Positions 6,312-13,818 of a DNA stretch of 29,554 nucleotides are shown in pieces. The translations under genes and the position numbers were made by a program. This DNA comes from CAZDHT01 sp964505325 (GTDB taxonomy: Bacteria; Planctomycetota; PUPC01), in the NCBI GenBank assembly GCA_964505325.1, contig CAZDHT010000037.1:1-29554 (forward strand), read 5' to 3'. Within the stretch, counting starts at the first letter, position 1. Every line of letters begins with the position of its first letter. The notes under the pieces are model-generated. The model searched no databases. It saw nothing but the letters and a program-made list of their open reading frames with translations, and was not told the DNA's origin.

Positions 6312-9229
6312 CCAGTTGCCAGTTATCAGTGATCGGTGCCGTCTTCGTGGCGGCGGCGAGCGCAGCGGCATCGGATCTTGATGAGTTCAAGGTGAAGCGC
6401 GCGCAGGTGTTCGTGTTCACAGAGAAGCCGGTAGTGCGCCGTGATGGGGATCGGGTGACGATCACGTTCGCGACGAAGGCGCTGTGCGACGTGACGGCCG
6501 CCATCGAGAACACCGAGGGCAAGATCGTCCGCCACCTGGCCAGCGGCGTTCTGGGGGTGAACGCGCCGCCGCCCTTCCAGAAGAACTCGCTCGAGCAGAC
6601 CCTCGTCTGGGACGGGAAGGATGACCAGGGCGATTACATTGACGACAAGGACGCGCTGGCGGTCCGCGTGTCGCTGGGCCTGAAGCCCCGCTTCGAGCGG
6701 ACGCTCTTCTGGAGCCCAAAGAAGCGGCTGACCGTCCGCACGCCGCTTGTGCAGGCGACGCCGGAGGGGGTCTACGTGTACGACGGGGACGTGGTGGACC
6801 ACGTCCGCCTGTTCGGCCACCAGGGGAACTATGTGCGCACGGTCTATCCCTTTCCGGCGAGCCGGCTGGGCGCGGTGCGCGGGCTGCGCGACCACACCTT
6901 TCCGCAGGATGGCAAGCGGCTGCCGCTGAAGGAGGGCTTCTTCCAGGCCACGCTCCTGACCAGCGGGCCCAACGCGGGCGGCCGGCATGCCGACGGCAAG
7001 CCGGGCAAAGCGGCGCAGGCGATGGCCGTCTCGCGCGGACGCCTCGCTCTCATCGACCTGAAGCTGAACCGCCTCGCCTCGGACGGGGCGACCCCTCGAC
7101 GCGGCTCGGGCCAAGCCGGCGGGCTGGCGCTTACCGGGCCGAAGACGTCGATCACCGTACGCACCGGGCGCCGGCAGTTGCCGAGCGAGGTCTCGCCGCT
7201 CTCGGCGGCCTTCGATCCGGCCGCGAAGCGCCTCTACCTCACCGCCTACTTCCAGAGAAGGCGGTACTCTTACTTGGCCAACTTCTACTGCGTACCGGCG
7301 GTAATGAGCATGGACTATGCGGGGGACGAGCCCCCCCGCCTGTTCGTGGGCAGCCTCGATTTCGAGAAACGGGGCAAGGACAACGCGCGCCTGAACGTCC
7401 CGGCCTCGGTGGCCGTTGACGCCAAGGGCCGGGTCTACGTGGCCGATTTCATGAACGACCGGGTCCAGGTCTTCTCGCCGGAGGGCAAGCACCTGAAGAC
7501 AATCCGGACCTCGAAACCCGCCCAGGTCTGTATTCATCACAAGACGCAGGAGATCTACGTGTTCTCCTGGGCCCTGCCAAACCATCAAACCACGCAGCTC
7601 AAGGTCCAGCCGAAGCTGACCCGCTTCGGCCCGTTCGAGGACCCGAAGCAGAGGGCCGTGTTCCCCCTGCCCGTACCATTCTACGAGAACCCTCTCACCT
7701 CCTGGTACGGGGGCTCGCACATCGGCATCGGGTGGGGGCAACCCGTGCTGGTCACGCTGGATTCCTGGACAGACCCGCCGACAATCTGGATGGCCCGCGA
7801 AAAGGGCCGGGCCGGCCTCGGCTGCAACCCGGAGAGCATGGGCATCCGGCGCCTGGTGATCCAGGGGGACCGGCTGAAAGAGAGCGGACGCTTCGGCAAA
7901 GAGGCGGCCAGGAGCGTGGTCCGTCTCACGCCGGCGGAGTTCCAGCGCCAGCGGCTCTACGTCAACCCCGCAGACGGCGCGCTGTATGTGGCGGAATGCC
8001 GCGGCTACTGCAAATCCGTCGAGCAACTCGTGAAGATCGACCCCGGCAGCGGGCAGGTGAAGCTGGTCGACGTGCCGTTCTCGGCGGAGGATTTCGCGTT
8101 CGACCTCGATGGCCGGATCCACCTGCGCACCAACAAGGAGCTGGCGCGGTACGACCCTGCCACTTGGCGCGAGGTCCCGTTCGACTACGGCGAGGAAGAC
8201 CAAAAGGTCGGCTACACCGCGAGCGGGATGGGGCTCAAGACCGCGCCGGTCATCTCGGCCGTTCGGATGCCCGCCCCCGCCACCTGGCATCAGGGCGGGA
8301 TGTGCGTCTCGGTCAAGGGGCACATCGCCGTCTCGTGCTACAACAAGACGCCGGCGCCGAACCGCGCCAAGGGGCCCGAGGTTCACAGGGTGCAGAGCTA
8401 CGTGCCCAAGATCTTTCCCGGCCGGGCACGGATGGGCGAGGTTCACATCTGGGACAAGCACGGGCAGCGGGCGCGCGAGGACGCCGTCAAAGGCCTGGGC
8501 ATTCTGAACGGCGTGGGCATCGACGCCAACGACAACATCTACGTGCTGGTCTCGCGCAACCGCATCCTCGACGGCAAACCCTACTTCAACCCGATGGCTG
8601 GTACGCTGATCAAGTTCCGAGCCGGCAGCGGCCGGGTGATGAGCACCCGCGGCGCGCCGGTCCCGCTTCGAAAAGAGGCCATGCCGAAGCGGCCGGGCGA
8701 CGTAGTGAACGGGCCGCACGGCACGGGCTGGGCCGAGGGCGCGGAATGGATGTACGGCGGGGTCGGGTTTGGCGGAAAGAACCCGGGCACCGGGTGCGCC
8801 TGCTGGAACTGCCGGTTTGACCTGGACTACTTCGGTCGCTCCTTCGCGCCCGAGATCGATCACTACAGCGTGGCCGTGCTGGACTCGAGCGGCAACCTGA
8901 TCCTCCGTGTCGGCCAGTACGGAAACGCGGACGACGGGGTGCCCCTGGTGACAAAGGGCGGCCCGCCCAAGCCGCGCTCAATCGGTGGCGACGGCGGCAG
9001 CGAAGCTGCCGTGGCAGTTTCCGAAGGGAAACTGCGACGTCGTTCCGTTTGGAACGACGAGGTCGCTCTGTTCCACGCGTGCTACGTGGCCACGCATACC
9101 GACCGGCGCCTGTTCATCGCCGACGCCGGTAACCAGCGATTGCTCAGCGTCAGGCTCGGCTACCACGCAACGGAGAAGGTGGCATTGAAGGACATCGTCA
9201 ACAACACGCGGCAGGGAGCGTTCAATTAA
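6308..9229 (+). CDS. Large exported NHL-repeat / FlgD-Ig-like protein (paralogue 2)
   Basis: The frame is open well upstream, but I choose GTG 6308. It overlaps the preceding stop as GTGA, has AAGGAAGAG just upstream, and opens into a short signal peptide ending AAASAAA before SDLDEFKVKR, exactly the point where similarity to paralogue 1 begins. The protein has 973 residues and the same architecture: FlgD-like Ig domain (LVWDGKDDQGDYIDD), NHL-like blades (GRVYVADFMNDRVQVFSPEGK), a C-terminal cysteine motif (GCACWNCRFDLDYFGRSF) and a last blade (RRLFIADAGNQRLLSVRL). Two repeat-like sequences lie inside it. The signal-peptide n-region is written by a degenerate 7-nt array, and 22 residues between IGGD and EVALF come from a 66-bp triple-hairpin insertion absent from paralogue 1. 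Function is unknown; an extracellular binding role is an inference from the NHL fold. Confidence 0.85.
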   Translation: MTSCQLSVIGAVFVAAASAAASDLDEFKVKRAQVFVFTEKPVVRRDGDRVTITFATKALCDVTAAIENTEGKIVRHLASGVLGVNAPPPFQKNSLEQTLVWDGKDDQGDYIDDKDALAVRVSLGLKPRFERTLFWSPKKRLTVRTPLVQATPEGVYVYDGDVVDHVRLFGHQGNYVRTVYPFPASRLGAVRGLRDHTFPQDGKRLPLKEGFFQATLLTSGPNAGGRHADGKPGKAAQAMAVSRGRLALIDLKLNRLASDGATPRRGSGQAGGLALTGPKTSITVRTGRRQLPSEVSPLSAAFDPAAKRLYLTAYFQRRRYSYLANFYCVPAVMSMDYAGDEPPRLFVGSLDFEKRGKDNARLNVPASVAVDAKGRVYVADFMNDRVQVFSPEGKHLKTIRTSKPAQVCIHHKTQEIYVFSWALPNHQTTQLKVQPKLTRFGPFEDPKQRAVFPLPVPFYENPLTSWYGGSHIGIGWGQPVLVTLDSWTDPPTIWMAREKGRAGLGCNPESMGIRRLVIQGDRLKESGRFGKEAARSVVRLTPAEFQRQRLYVNPADGALYVAECRGYCKSVEQLVKIDPGSGQVKLVDVPFSAEDFAFDLDGRIHLRTNKELARYDPATWREVPFDYGEEDQKVGYTASGMGLKTAPVISAVRMPAPATWHQGGMCVSVKGHIAVSCYNKTPAPNRAKGPEVHRVQSYVPKIFPGRARMGEVHIWDKHGQRAREDAVKGLGILNGVGIDANDNIYVLVSRNRILDGKPYFNPMAGTLIKFRAGSGRVMSTRGAPVPLRKEAMPKRPGDVVNGPHGTGWAEGAEWMYGGVGFGGKNPGTGCACWNCRFDLDYFGRSFAPEIDHYSVAVLDSSGNLILRVGQYGNADDGVPLVTKGGPPKPRSIGGDGGSEAAVAVSEGKLRRRSVWNDEVALFHACYVATHTDRRLFIADAGNQRLLSVRLGYHATEKVALKDIVNNTRQGAFN
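6313..6340 (+). repeat. Degenerate heptamer array (CAGTTNN type) at a start codon
   Basis: Immediately after the GTG start of the second NHL gene come four 7-nt steps: CAGTTGC, CAGTTAT, CAGTGAT and the diverged CGGTGCC. They encode residues SCQLSVIG of the signal peptide, which do not resemble the equivalent region of the upstream paralogue (KTPNTTAGL). The first three units are clear and the fourth is weak. Confidence 0.65.
8993..9058 (+). repeat. 66-bp in-frame insertion made of three consecutive perfect hairpins
   Basis: Three perfect stems stand side by side: 8995-9011 (7-bp stem, loop GAA), 9014-9035 (9-bp stem GCAGTTTCC/GGAAACTGC, loop GAAG) and 9038-9059 (9-bp stem CGTCGTTCC/GGAACGACG, loop GTTT). 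The block is 22 codons long and separates IGGD from EVALF, which are adjacent (VGGDEVALF) in the tandem paralogue. A GAC flanks both ends, which could be a 3-bp duplication. The structure resembles REP/BIME-like palindromic mobile elements; no mobilising transposase is present in the window. Confidence 0.8.
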
Positions 9230-9257
9230 TCGCCTCCGTGGCCGAGAGGAAATGTCA

Positions 9258-11741
9258 ATGCGCAAGGTGGTCATGTGTTGTGTTCTGGCGGTTGGGCTTG
9301 TGTCGGTGGCGCATTCGGCGGACGTGGCAAGGCCCGCCGGCGCGAGACTCTGGGTGCCGCTCACGCTGACCGAGCGCGTGGCTGTCGGTCGAGTAGACGA
9401 GCCGGTCACGTCAGGTGTGCCGCTGCCGGAGGGCTTGCTCGAAGATGCCGGGAAGCTGGTTCTCATCGGGCCGGACGGGACACCGGTTCCGGCTCAGTTC
9501 ACGGCCGCGACGCGCTGGTATCCGGGGCGTTCCATCAAGTGGGTGCTGCTTGACTTCCAGGTGTCCGTTCCTGCGGATTCGGCCAAGGTCTACCACCTGA
9601 CCGACGTCGGAAAGAACCCAGCGCCGAACAATCCTGTCGCCGTGAAGAAAGACGGCGATGCGGTGACGTTCACGACGGGGGTGCTGAGGCTGTCCGTGAA
9701 GCGGGCGGGGTTCAACCTGCTCGACGAGGTGGTGCTGGCGCCGAAGGGCGACGGGAATTACACGGAGACGCTGCTGGGCGAGAAGAAGCGGATGGGGATC
9801 GAACTGGCCCACGGCGGCACCGGTCTGCCGACCCTGAAGAAGTTCAGCCCGGCGAATGATCCGAACGTGACCCTGGCCGTCGAGATGGCCGGCCCGATGC
9901 GCGCGGTCGTCAAGCTGGCCGGCAAGCATCTGTCGGCCGACAAGCTGCCAGGCGACAGCCACCTCCTCGATTTCGTCTGCCGCATCACGGCCTACGCGGG
10001 ATCGGGCCGGGTCAAGGTCGTCTACAGTCTCGAGTGCAAGCAGGGCAAGTCGATCAGCTTCGGCGTGCCGCTGGACCGCTTCTGGTTCGCCGCGCCGCTC
10101 CAACTGGACGGGAAGACGCGGACCTGGGCCGTTGGCCTGAAGGGCGCGCAGTACATCGGCCCCGGCTGCGACAAGAAGCTCATTCCGAAGTGGAACGGCG
10201 ACTACGAGAAGCCGCCGCCGACGGTCCGGAAGTACCACGAGCCCGGACTCCACGACTGCATTGTGCATTCGGAGTCGAGCAGCCGGGTCGTGTACCGCGG
10301 CGACTTCTGGCGGAAGCGCGAACCGCTCTATTGCCGGGGCAAGCACGAGAAGAAGGCGGCGACCACGGTCGGCTGGATGGACCTGTCCGATGCGAAAAAG
10401 GGCATGGCCGCCAGCATCCGATGGTTCTGGCAGACGTGGCCGCGCGGGATCATGGTCGGCGGCAACAACATGTATGTGATGGGCCAGGCGCACCTCGCGC
10501 CCAAGCCCGACCTGATGACGCGCAGCAACGCCCGGCGGGCGCACTACTACCCGGGGATGAGCAAGACCACCGAGTTCCTGTTCCACTTCCACGGCCCGCG
10601 CGACGTGAAGCGGATCATCAGCGCGCATGTCGGCCTGCAGGCCCCGCTGCGCGCTTGGGCCGCGGCCGACTGGTACTGCCAAGAGACGCAGGTCTTCGGC
10701 CGGTTGGTGTCGTCGAACAAGGCGCACTTCGACGACGAGACCTGGAAGCTGGTGCAGCAGTACGACGCGAACGTCGCGGCGACGAAGAAGGAGATCCTGA
10801 GACTGCGCGACATCGAGTACGGCGACTATGACTGTTACGGCATGTTCAACTTCGGCGACACGATGAACTTCATCAAGCAGCAGCGGGGCGACCCGTGTGA
10901 CCGCTACGTAACGTGGGACAACTGCTACTACGACTATCCCCACGCGCTGATGCTGCAGTGGGCCCGCACCGGCGACCCGGAATACTTCGACATGTTCGAA
11001 CAGGCCCAACACCACCTGATGGACCTCGACATGGTTTGCTACCACCCGGATCCCAAGATGGCCGGCGCGAACCGCTACTGCGACGGGACGATGCACATCC
11101 GCCAGAGCGGCGGCATCTACGTGAGCAACACGTTCAACCACTACAAGACGCAGAGCCACTTCGAGCGCTACTACCTGACCGGCCATCAGCGCGCCCGGGA
11201 CATGGGCATCCTGTCGGCCGGGTTCTGCCTGACTCGCAACGCTATGGGCTTCGGGCAACCCCGCAGCCTGGGGCACGGTCCGCTCGGCGCGCTCGCCGGC
11301 TGGGAGGCCACCGGGGAACGCCGCTTCCTCGACCGCTTCGTCTACTTCGAGAAGTTCTACATGGATAAGGTGGACGGCGGGGCGCGGATCAGCAAGGGCC
11401 GGCACTGGCAGGGCGGCATCGGCTTCGAAGGGATGCGCGAATACTACGAGCACTGCGGCGATCCGCGCGCGCTGAAGAACCTGACCGTACAGGTCGAGGC
11501 CTGCGCCAAGAAGGGCGACTACGCGGCGAGCACGCTGCACGCGTTCGCCTTCCTCGGCGCACAACTTGACAAGCGCGTGTGGACCAAGAAAGCGCGGGAC
11601 CGGATCGGCCGGCTCGGCGAAATCAAGCGCACGTGGGGCCACGGCCAAAGCTTCGGCAACCAGCTCCGAAACGCGCCGTATGTATGGTGGTACCTGGCCA
11701 AGGACCTGCCGAAGAAGCTGACACCGCCGCGCCTGAAGTGA
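9258..11741 (+). CDS. PcRGLX/YetA-like protein (putative exo-rhamnogalacturonan-lyase-type fold)
   Basis: Two in-frame ATGs lie 6 nt apart (9252 and 9258). The ribosome binding site GAGAGGA ends at 9250, which is too close to the first and ideally spaced (7 nt) for the second. The 827-residue product has a signal peptide (MRKVVMCCVLAVGLVSVAHSA). Residues ~30-110 match the N-terminal RIFT-barrel of the PcRGLX/YetA family (SGVPLPEG at 52-59, RWYPGRSIKWVLLDF at 86-100). The C-terminal ~450 residues are rich in aromatics and His, as expected for the alpha/alpha-barrel part of that family (for example HALMLQWARTGDPEYFD). The founding fungal enzyme is an exo-acting rhamnogalacturonan lyase (PL26). 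The substrate here is not demonstrable from sequence. The gene follows the NHL pair by 28 bp and is probably the last gene of that operon. Confidence 0.7.
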   Translation: MRKVVMCCVLAVGLVSVAHSADVARPAGARLWVPLTLTERVAVGRVDEPVTSGVPLPEGLLEDAGKLVLIGPDGTPVPAQFTAATRWYPGRSIKWVLLDFQVSVPADSAKVYHLTDVGKNPAPNNPVAVKKDGDAVTFTTGVLRLSVKRAGFNLLDEVVLAPKGDGNYTETLLGEKKRMGIELAHGGTGLPTLKKFSPANDPNVTLAVEMAGPMRAVVKLAGKHLSADKLPGDSHLLDFVCRITAYAGSGRVKVVYSLECKQGKSISFGVPLDRFWFAAPLQLDGKTRTWAVGLKGAQYIGPGCDKKLIPKWNGDYEKPPPTVRKYHEPGLHDCIVHSESSSRVVYRGDFWRKREPLYCRGKHEKKAATTVGWMDLSDAKKGMAASIRWFWQTWPRGIMVGGNNMYVMGQAHLAPKPDLMTRSNARRAHYYPGMSKTTEFLFHFHGPRDVKRIISAHVGLQAPLRAWAAADWYCQETQVFGRLVSSNKAHFDDETWKLVQQYDANVAATKKEILRLRDIEYGDYDCYGMFNFGDTMNFIKQQRGDPCDRYVTWDNCYYDYPHALMLQWARTGDPEYFDMFEQAQHHLMDLDMVCYHPDPKMAGANRYCDGTMHIRQSGGIYVSNTFNHYKTQSHFERYYLTGHQRARDMGILSAGFCLTRNAMGFGQPRSLGHGPLGALAGWEATGERRFLDRFVYFEKFYMDKVDGGARISKGRHWQGGIGFEGMREYYEHCGDPRALKNLTVQVEACAKKGDYAASTLHAFAFLGAQLDKRVWTKKARDRIGRLGEIKRTWGHGQSFGNQLRNAPYVWWYLAKDLPKKLTPPRLK

Positions 11742-11977
11742 GGAAAACAGGAAGAAAGATCGCTGCCGTCTTGGGTTCCTCAGATTTCCTCGATGTCGAG
11801 AAACGGTTCCGACGGATCATGGGTCATCGAGACCTGCGGACGCTCAAAGCCATTCTCGACGAGAAACAAGTTGACGAGAAAAGGGAGCCGCGTAGGATGA
11901 TGGGGCGAGAGTCGTCACCCACGACTCTCAACTGCGTTTTGGACAGTATCGAGGACCCCGCCAGACCAATCACGTGA
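11738..11977 (+). pseudogene. Short ORF, possible C-terminal remnant of a transposase
   Basis: An open frame runs on from a GTG that overlaps the previous stop (GTGA) and ends at a TGA at 11975-11977, about 79 codons. Its core, LDVEKRFRRIMGHRDLRTLKAILDE, resembles the C-terminal tail seen in several bacterial transposases, though I cannot name the family. There is no catalytic core, no inverted repeat pair and no convincing ribosome binding site of its own, so it is treated as a relic. Its 3' half contains a 9-bp palindrome. It could instead be a chance extension of intergenic sequence. Confidence 0.35.
11907..11929. repeat. Perfect 9-bp palindrome (hairpin)
   Basis: GAGAGTCGT and ACGACTCTC flank a CACCC loop, giving a perfect 9-bp stem between the PcRGLX-like gene and the HTH gene. 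No T-run follows directly (the nearest, TTTT, lies ~8 nt further on), so a classical terminator is unlikely. It may be another REP-like palindrome or a protein-binding site. Confidence 0.6.
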
Positions 11978-12010
11978 AAGGCAGTGGGCGCTACAGAAAG
12001 GAGCCGCATA

Positions 12011-12532
12011 ATGGGCAAGATCGAAACCGCGGTCAAGTCGGAGATCCCCCGACTCGCCAAAAAGGAGATCCGGGCAACCTGTGGCCCGCTGGCACGGGAC
12101 GTCCGTGAACTGAAACGGACCGTGTCCCGGCTCAGGAGGAGGGTAGCTTCCTTGGAGACGGCCGCGCGGGAATGGACCAAGCAGGTCCGGGCTCAGAAAG
12201 CCGAGCTCAAGGCGTCTGAAGAGGAGGTGGAAGCCGCCCGCTTCTCGCCGAGGCTGATCCGCAGCCTGCGGAAGCGGCTTGGCCTCTCCCAAGGGCAGTT
12301 GGCGGCCGTGGTCGGGGTCAGCACCGTATCCGTCGGGTTCTGGGAACAGGGGAAGACGCGGCCGACCGGGCCGAACAGGGCGGCTCTGGTCGCTCTGAGG
12401 AAGCTGGGCAGGAGGGACGTGCGGAGGATACTGGAACTGAAGGCGGCCACCAGGCCGAAGAGAAAGCAGAAGGCGACAAAGAAATCCACCGGGAAGAACC
12501 CGCCCAAGAAGGGCAAACGGAAAACAAGATAG
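12011..12532 (+). CDS. Coiled-coil / XRE-family helix-turn-helix DNA-binding protein with a lysine-rich tail
   Basis: The start is ATG 12011, 7 nt after AGAAAGGAG, rather than the upstream in-frame start at 11984. The product has 173 residues. Residues ~5-78 are highly charged and heptad-like (RDVRELKRTVSRLRRRVASLE), consistent with a coiled coil for oligomerisation. Residues ~82-133 form an XRE-type HTH (LGLSQGQLAAVVGVSTVSVGFWEQG). Residues ~144-173 are a Lys/Arg/Pro tail (RPKRKQKATKK..KKGKRKTR) resembling histone-H1-like DNA-binding tails. There is no signal peptide, so it should act in the cytoplasm as a transcription factor or nucleoid-associated protein. No neighbouring toxin gene or obvious operator was found, so a toxin-antitoxin role is not supported. 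It stands alone between the exported-protein operon and the ExbB cluster. Confidence 0.8.
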   Translation: MGKIETAVKSEIPRLAKKEIRATCGPLARDVRELKRTVSRLRRRVASLETAAREWTKQVRAQKAELKASEEEVEAARFSPRLIRSLRKRLGLSQGQLAAVVGVSTVSVGFWEQGKTRPTGPNRAALVALRKLGRRDVRRILELKAATRPKRKQKATKKSTGKNPPKKGKRKTR

Positions 12533-12745
12533 CGGCCCCCATGCGGGCGGCTTGTGTCTGGGCTGAACTCGCTCTGTAAGCTCGTTGGTGCGGTGGCCTA
12601 CTGCCCGTGGGCCCACCCCCCGGAAGCTCGGTGTCACTCCCCCACCGACTTCCACGGGGCTCGCGGCGCGGCTGCCGCACCACCCCTTTGGGGAGCCCGT
12701 CGCCAGAAGCTAAATAGAAGACCCGGGCGTCCTGCCTGGAGGTAA

Positions 12746-12774
12746 GGCCGGGCATCCTGAGGGGACACCCGGCC
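12746..12774 (-). terminator. Possible terminator-like hairpin after the 33-residue ORF
   Basis: GGCCGGG (12746-12752) and CCCGGCC (12768-12774) form a 7-bp GC stem with a 15-nt loop, 6 bp past the stop of the small minus-strand ORF. No T-tract follows on either strand, so a terminator role is tentative. Confidence 0.3.
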
Positions 12775-12780
12775 CATTGA

Positions 12781-12882
12781 TCATCGGCGTTTCTTGCGGT
12801 TCTTCCGTTCGTCGATGAAGGCGTGCCGGACGAAGAAGCTCTCGCCGTTGTAGTTGACCGGATTCTCGATGATGTCGGCCAT
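12781..12882 (-). CDS. Small 33-residue basic-tailed protein, hypothetical
   Basis: The ORF on the minus strand starts with ATG at 12882-12880 and ends with TGA at 12783-12781. It encodes MADIIENPVNYNGESFF followed by VRHAFIDERKNRKKRR. A near-perfect ribosome binding site, GGGAGGA, sits 3 nt before the ATG (12892-12886). A longer in-frame version would start near 12963 and would read through a run of nine Gs, but the ribosome binding site argues for the short form. The C-terminus is strongly basic (DERKNRKKRR), suggesting nucleic-acid contact or charge-based interaction. A hairpin follows the stop. I do not recognise a family. With a product this short, chance remains possible. Confidence 0.5.
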   Translation of the reverse strand: MADIIENPVNYNGESFFVRHAFIDERKNRKKRR

Positions 12883-13208
12883 TGGTCCTCCCGCTGTCGG
12901 TAGTCCTACGCCCCCCCCCTGCAGCTCTGGCTCGGAGATTCCCCCAACTTCTGAGAGGCGCAACGTCCCTGATTATCGCGCGCTTCAGACCCTTTGCAGG
13001 CGCAATGCCCGCGCATCCGTTTTCGCACAAGGGCGCGGTTGACAGGTCGGCGCGGGGGGCATAGAATGGCCGTTTGGCATGCATTAGGCGTCCCGGTCGC
13101 GCCCCAGATATACGCAGCTCAATCCAGGACCCGAACAGGCGGCCTCGGCCCCGGTCGAACAACTGCGTCGGTTGCGGCGGTCCGGCTCGGCAAGTTGGAG
13201 CAGACGCG
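12883..13208. other. Intergenic region with homopolymer tract and promoter
   Basis: This 326-bp stretch has no convincing gene. It contains a C9 run (12911-12919; G9 on the minus strand, ~29 bp upstream of the 33-residue ORF) and a strong rightward promoter at 13039-13067. The rest is the ~135-nt leader of exbB, in which no further structure was recognised. Longer open frames on both strands here look like chance readings of GC-rich DNA. Confidence 0.6.
13039..13067 (+). promoter_or_regulatory. Sigma70-type promoter for the exbB-exbD-exbD cluster
   Basis: A perfect -35 box TTGACA (13039-13044), a 17-nt spacer and a -10 box TAGAAT (13062-13067, one mismatch to TATAAT). It would start transcription near 13074, about 135 nt before the exbB ATG. 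This is the best promoter match I found in the window. Confidence 0.75.
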
Positions 13209-13808
13209 ATGTATCAACTGTGGAAGGATCCGGTCGGCATTTGTCTGATTCTGTATTCGATCGTGGCGCTGGCACTGATCGTGGAGCGCCTCATCGCCTG
13301 GGCGGGCAACCGCGCCAAGTCCCAGGCCATGGCCGCCGAGGTGCAGGACCTGCTCCTGGAGCCCGACCGGGCACGGCTCAAGGAGGCGTTCGAGGTCTCC
13401 GACGCGCCGCTGGGCGACGTGATGGAATACGTGCTCGAGCACGACACGTCCGAGAGCCCGGAGACGACGCTCTTGCTGCTCGACGACGCGCTGGAGAACG
13501 TGAGCAGCCGCTACAAGAAGAACCTGGTGTTCCTCGCCGCGCTGGCCGGGACCGCGCCGTTCCTGGGGCTCCTGGGCACGGTGCTGGGGATTATGAACAC
13601 GTTCAATGTGATTATGAAGACGGGGTTCGGCGGTCCGGCGCGGATTTCCGCCGGCATCGCCCAGGCGCTGCAGACCACGGCGGCGGGGCTGGTCATCGCG
13701 GTGCCCGCCTTCATCGCCTACAACCTGTTCAACTCGGCGGGGGACAACGCGGTGCGGAAGTTGCGCACGCAGGCCAACCGGATCTTCGTCTCGCTCGGCG
13801 ACCTGTGA
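13209..13808 (+). CDS. exbB: ExbB/TolQ/MotA-family proton channel subunit
   Basis: A 199-residue inner-membrane protein. ATG 13209 is chosen because GGAG lies 8 nt upstream and the product begins directly at the first membrane helix; the upstream extension is not protein-like. TM1 is about residues 9-31, TM2 about 105-135 (LAGTAPFLGLLGTVLGIMNTF) and TM3 about 145-175 (ISAGIAQALQTTAAGLVIAVPAF). The TM2 Thr (T124) and TM3 Thr (T156/T157) of the ion pathway are present. The pore-facing Glu of E. coli ExbB (E176, in GIAEAL) is Gln152 here (GIAQAL), a substitution I recall from other non-proteobacterial members. In the family, five copies surround two ExbD helices and convert proton flow into motion of ExbD and TonB/TolA partners. 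Two exbD-type genes follow directly. Confidence 0.9.
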   Translation: MYQLWKDPVGICLILYSIVALALIVERLIAWAGNRAKSQAMAAEVQDLLLEPDRARLKEAFEVSDAPLGDVMEYVLEHDTSESPETTLLLLDDALENVSSRYKKNLVFLAALAGTAPFLGLLGTVLGIMNTFNVIMKTGFGGPARISAGIAQALQTTAAGLVIAVPAFIAYNLFNSAGDNAVRKLRTQANRIFVSLGDL

Positions 13809-13818
13809 GGACGCTCCG

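Noticed and set aside
6326..8863. 845-codon open frame on the minus strand opposite the second NHL gene
   Set aside because: It is a GC-driven mirror frame: Arg/Val/His/Asp-rich, with no signal peptide or domain, while the plus strand has clear paralogy and domains.
9411..11648. 745-codon open frame on the minus strand opposite the PcRGLX-like gene
   Set aside because: Same reason: low-complexity composition and no motif, against a well supported plus-strand gene.
12011..12532. Antitoxin of a toxin-antitoxin pair (XRE domain)
   Set aside because: No adjacent toxin-like gene; the coiled coil and histone-like tail fit a stand-alone DNA-binding protein better.
12710..13162. 150-codon minus-strand ORF covering the 12.7-13.1 kb gap
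   Set aside because: Its composition is random-like, it crosses the strong rightward promoter, and the 33-residue ORF in another frame has a better ribosome binding site.
13074..13208. 45-residue N-terminal extension of ExbB
   Set aside because: It is not membrane-like, has no ribosome binding site and begins at the predicted transcription start; ATG 13209 has GGAG and starts at TM1.
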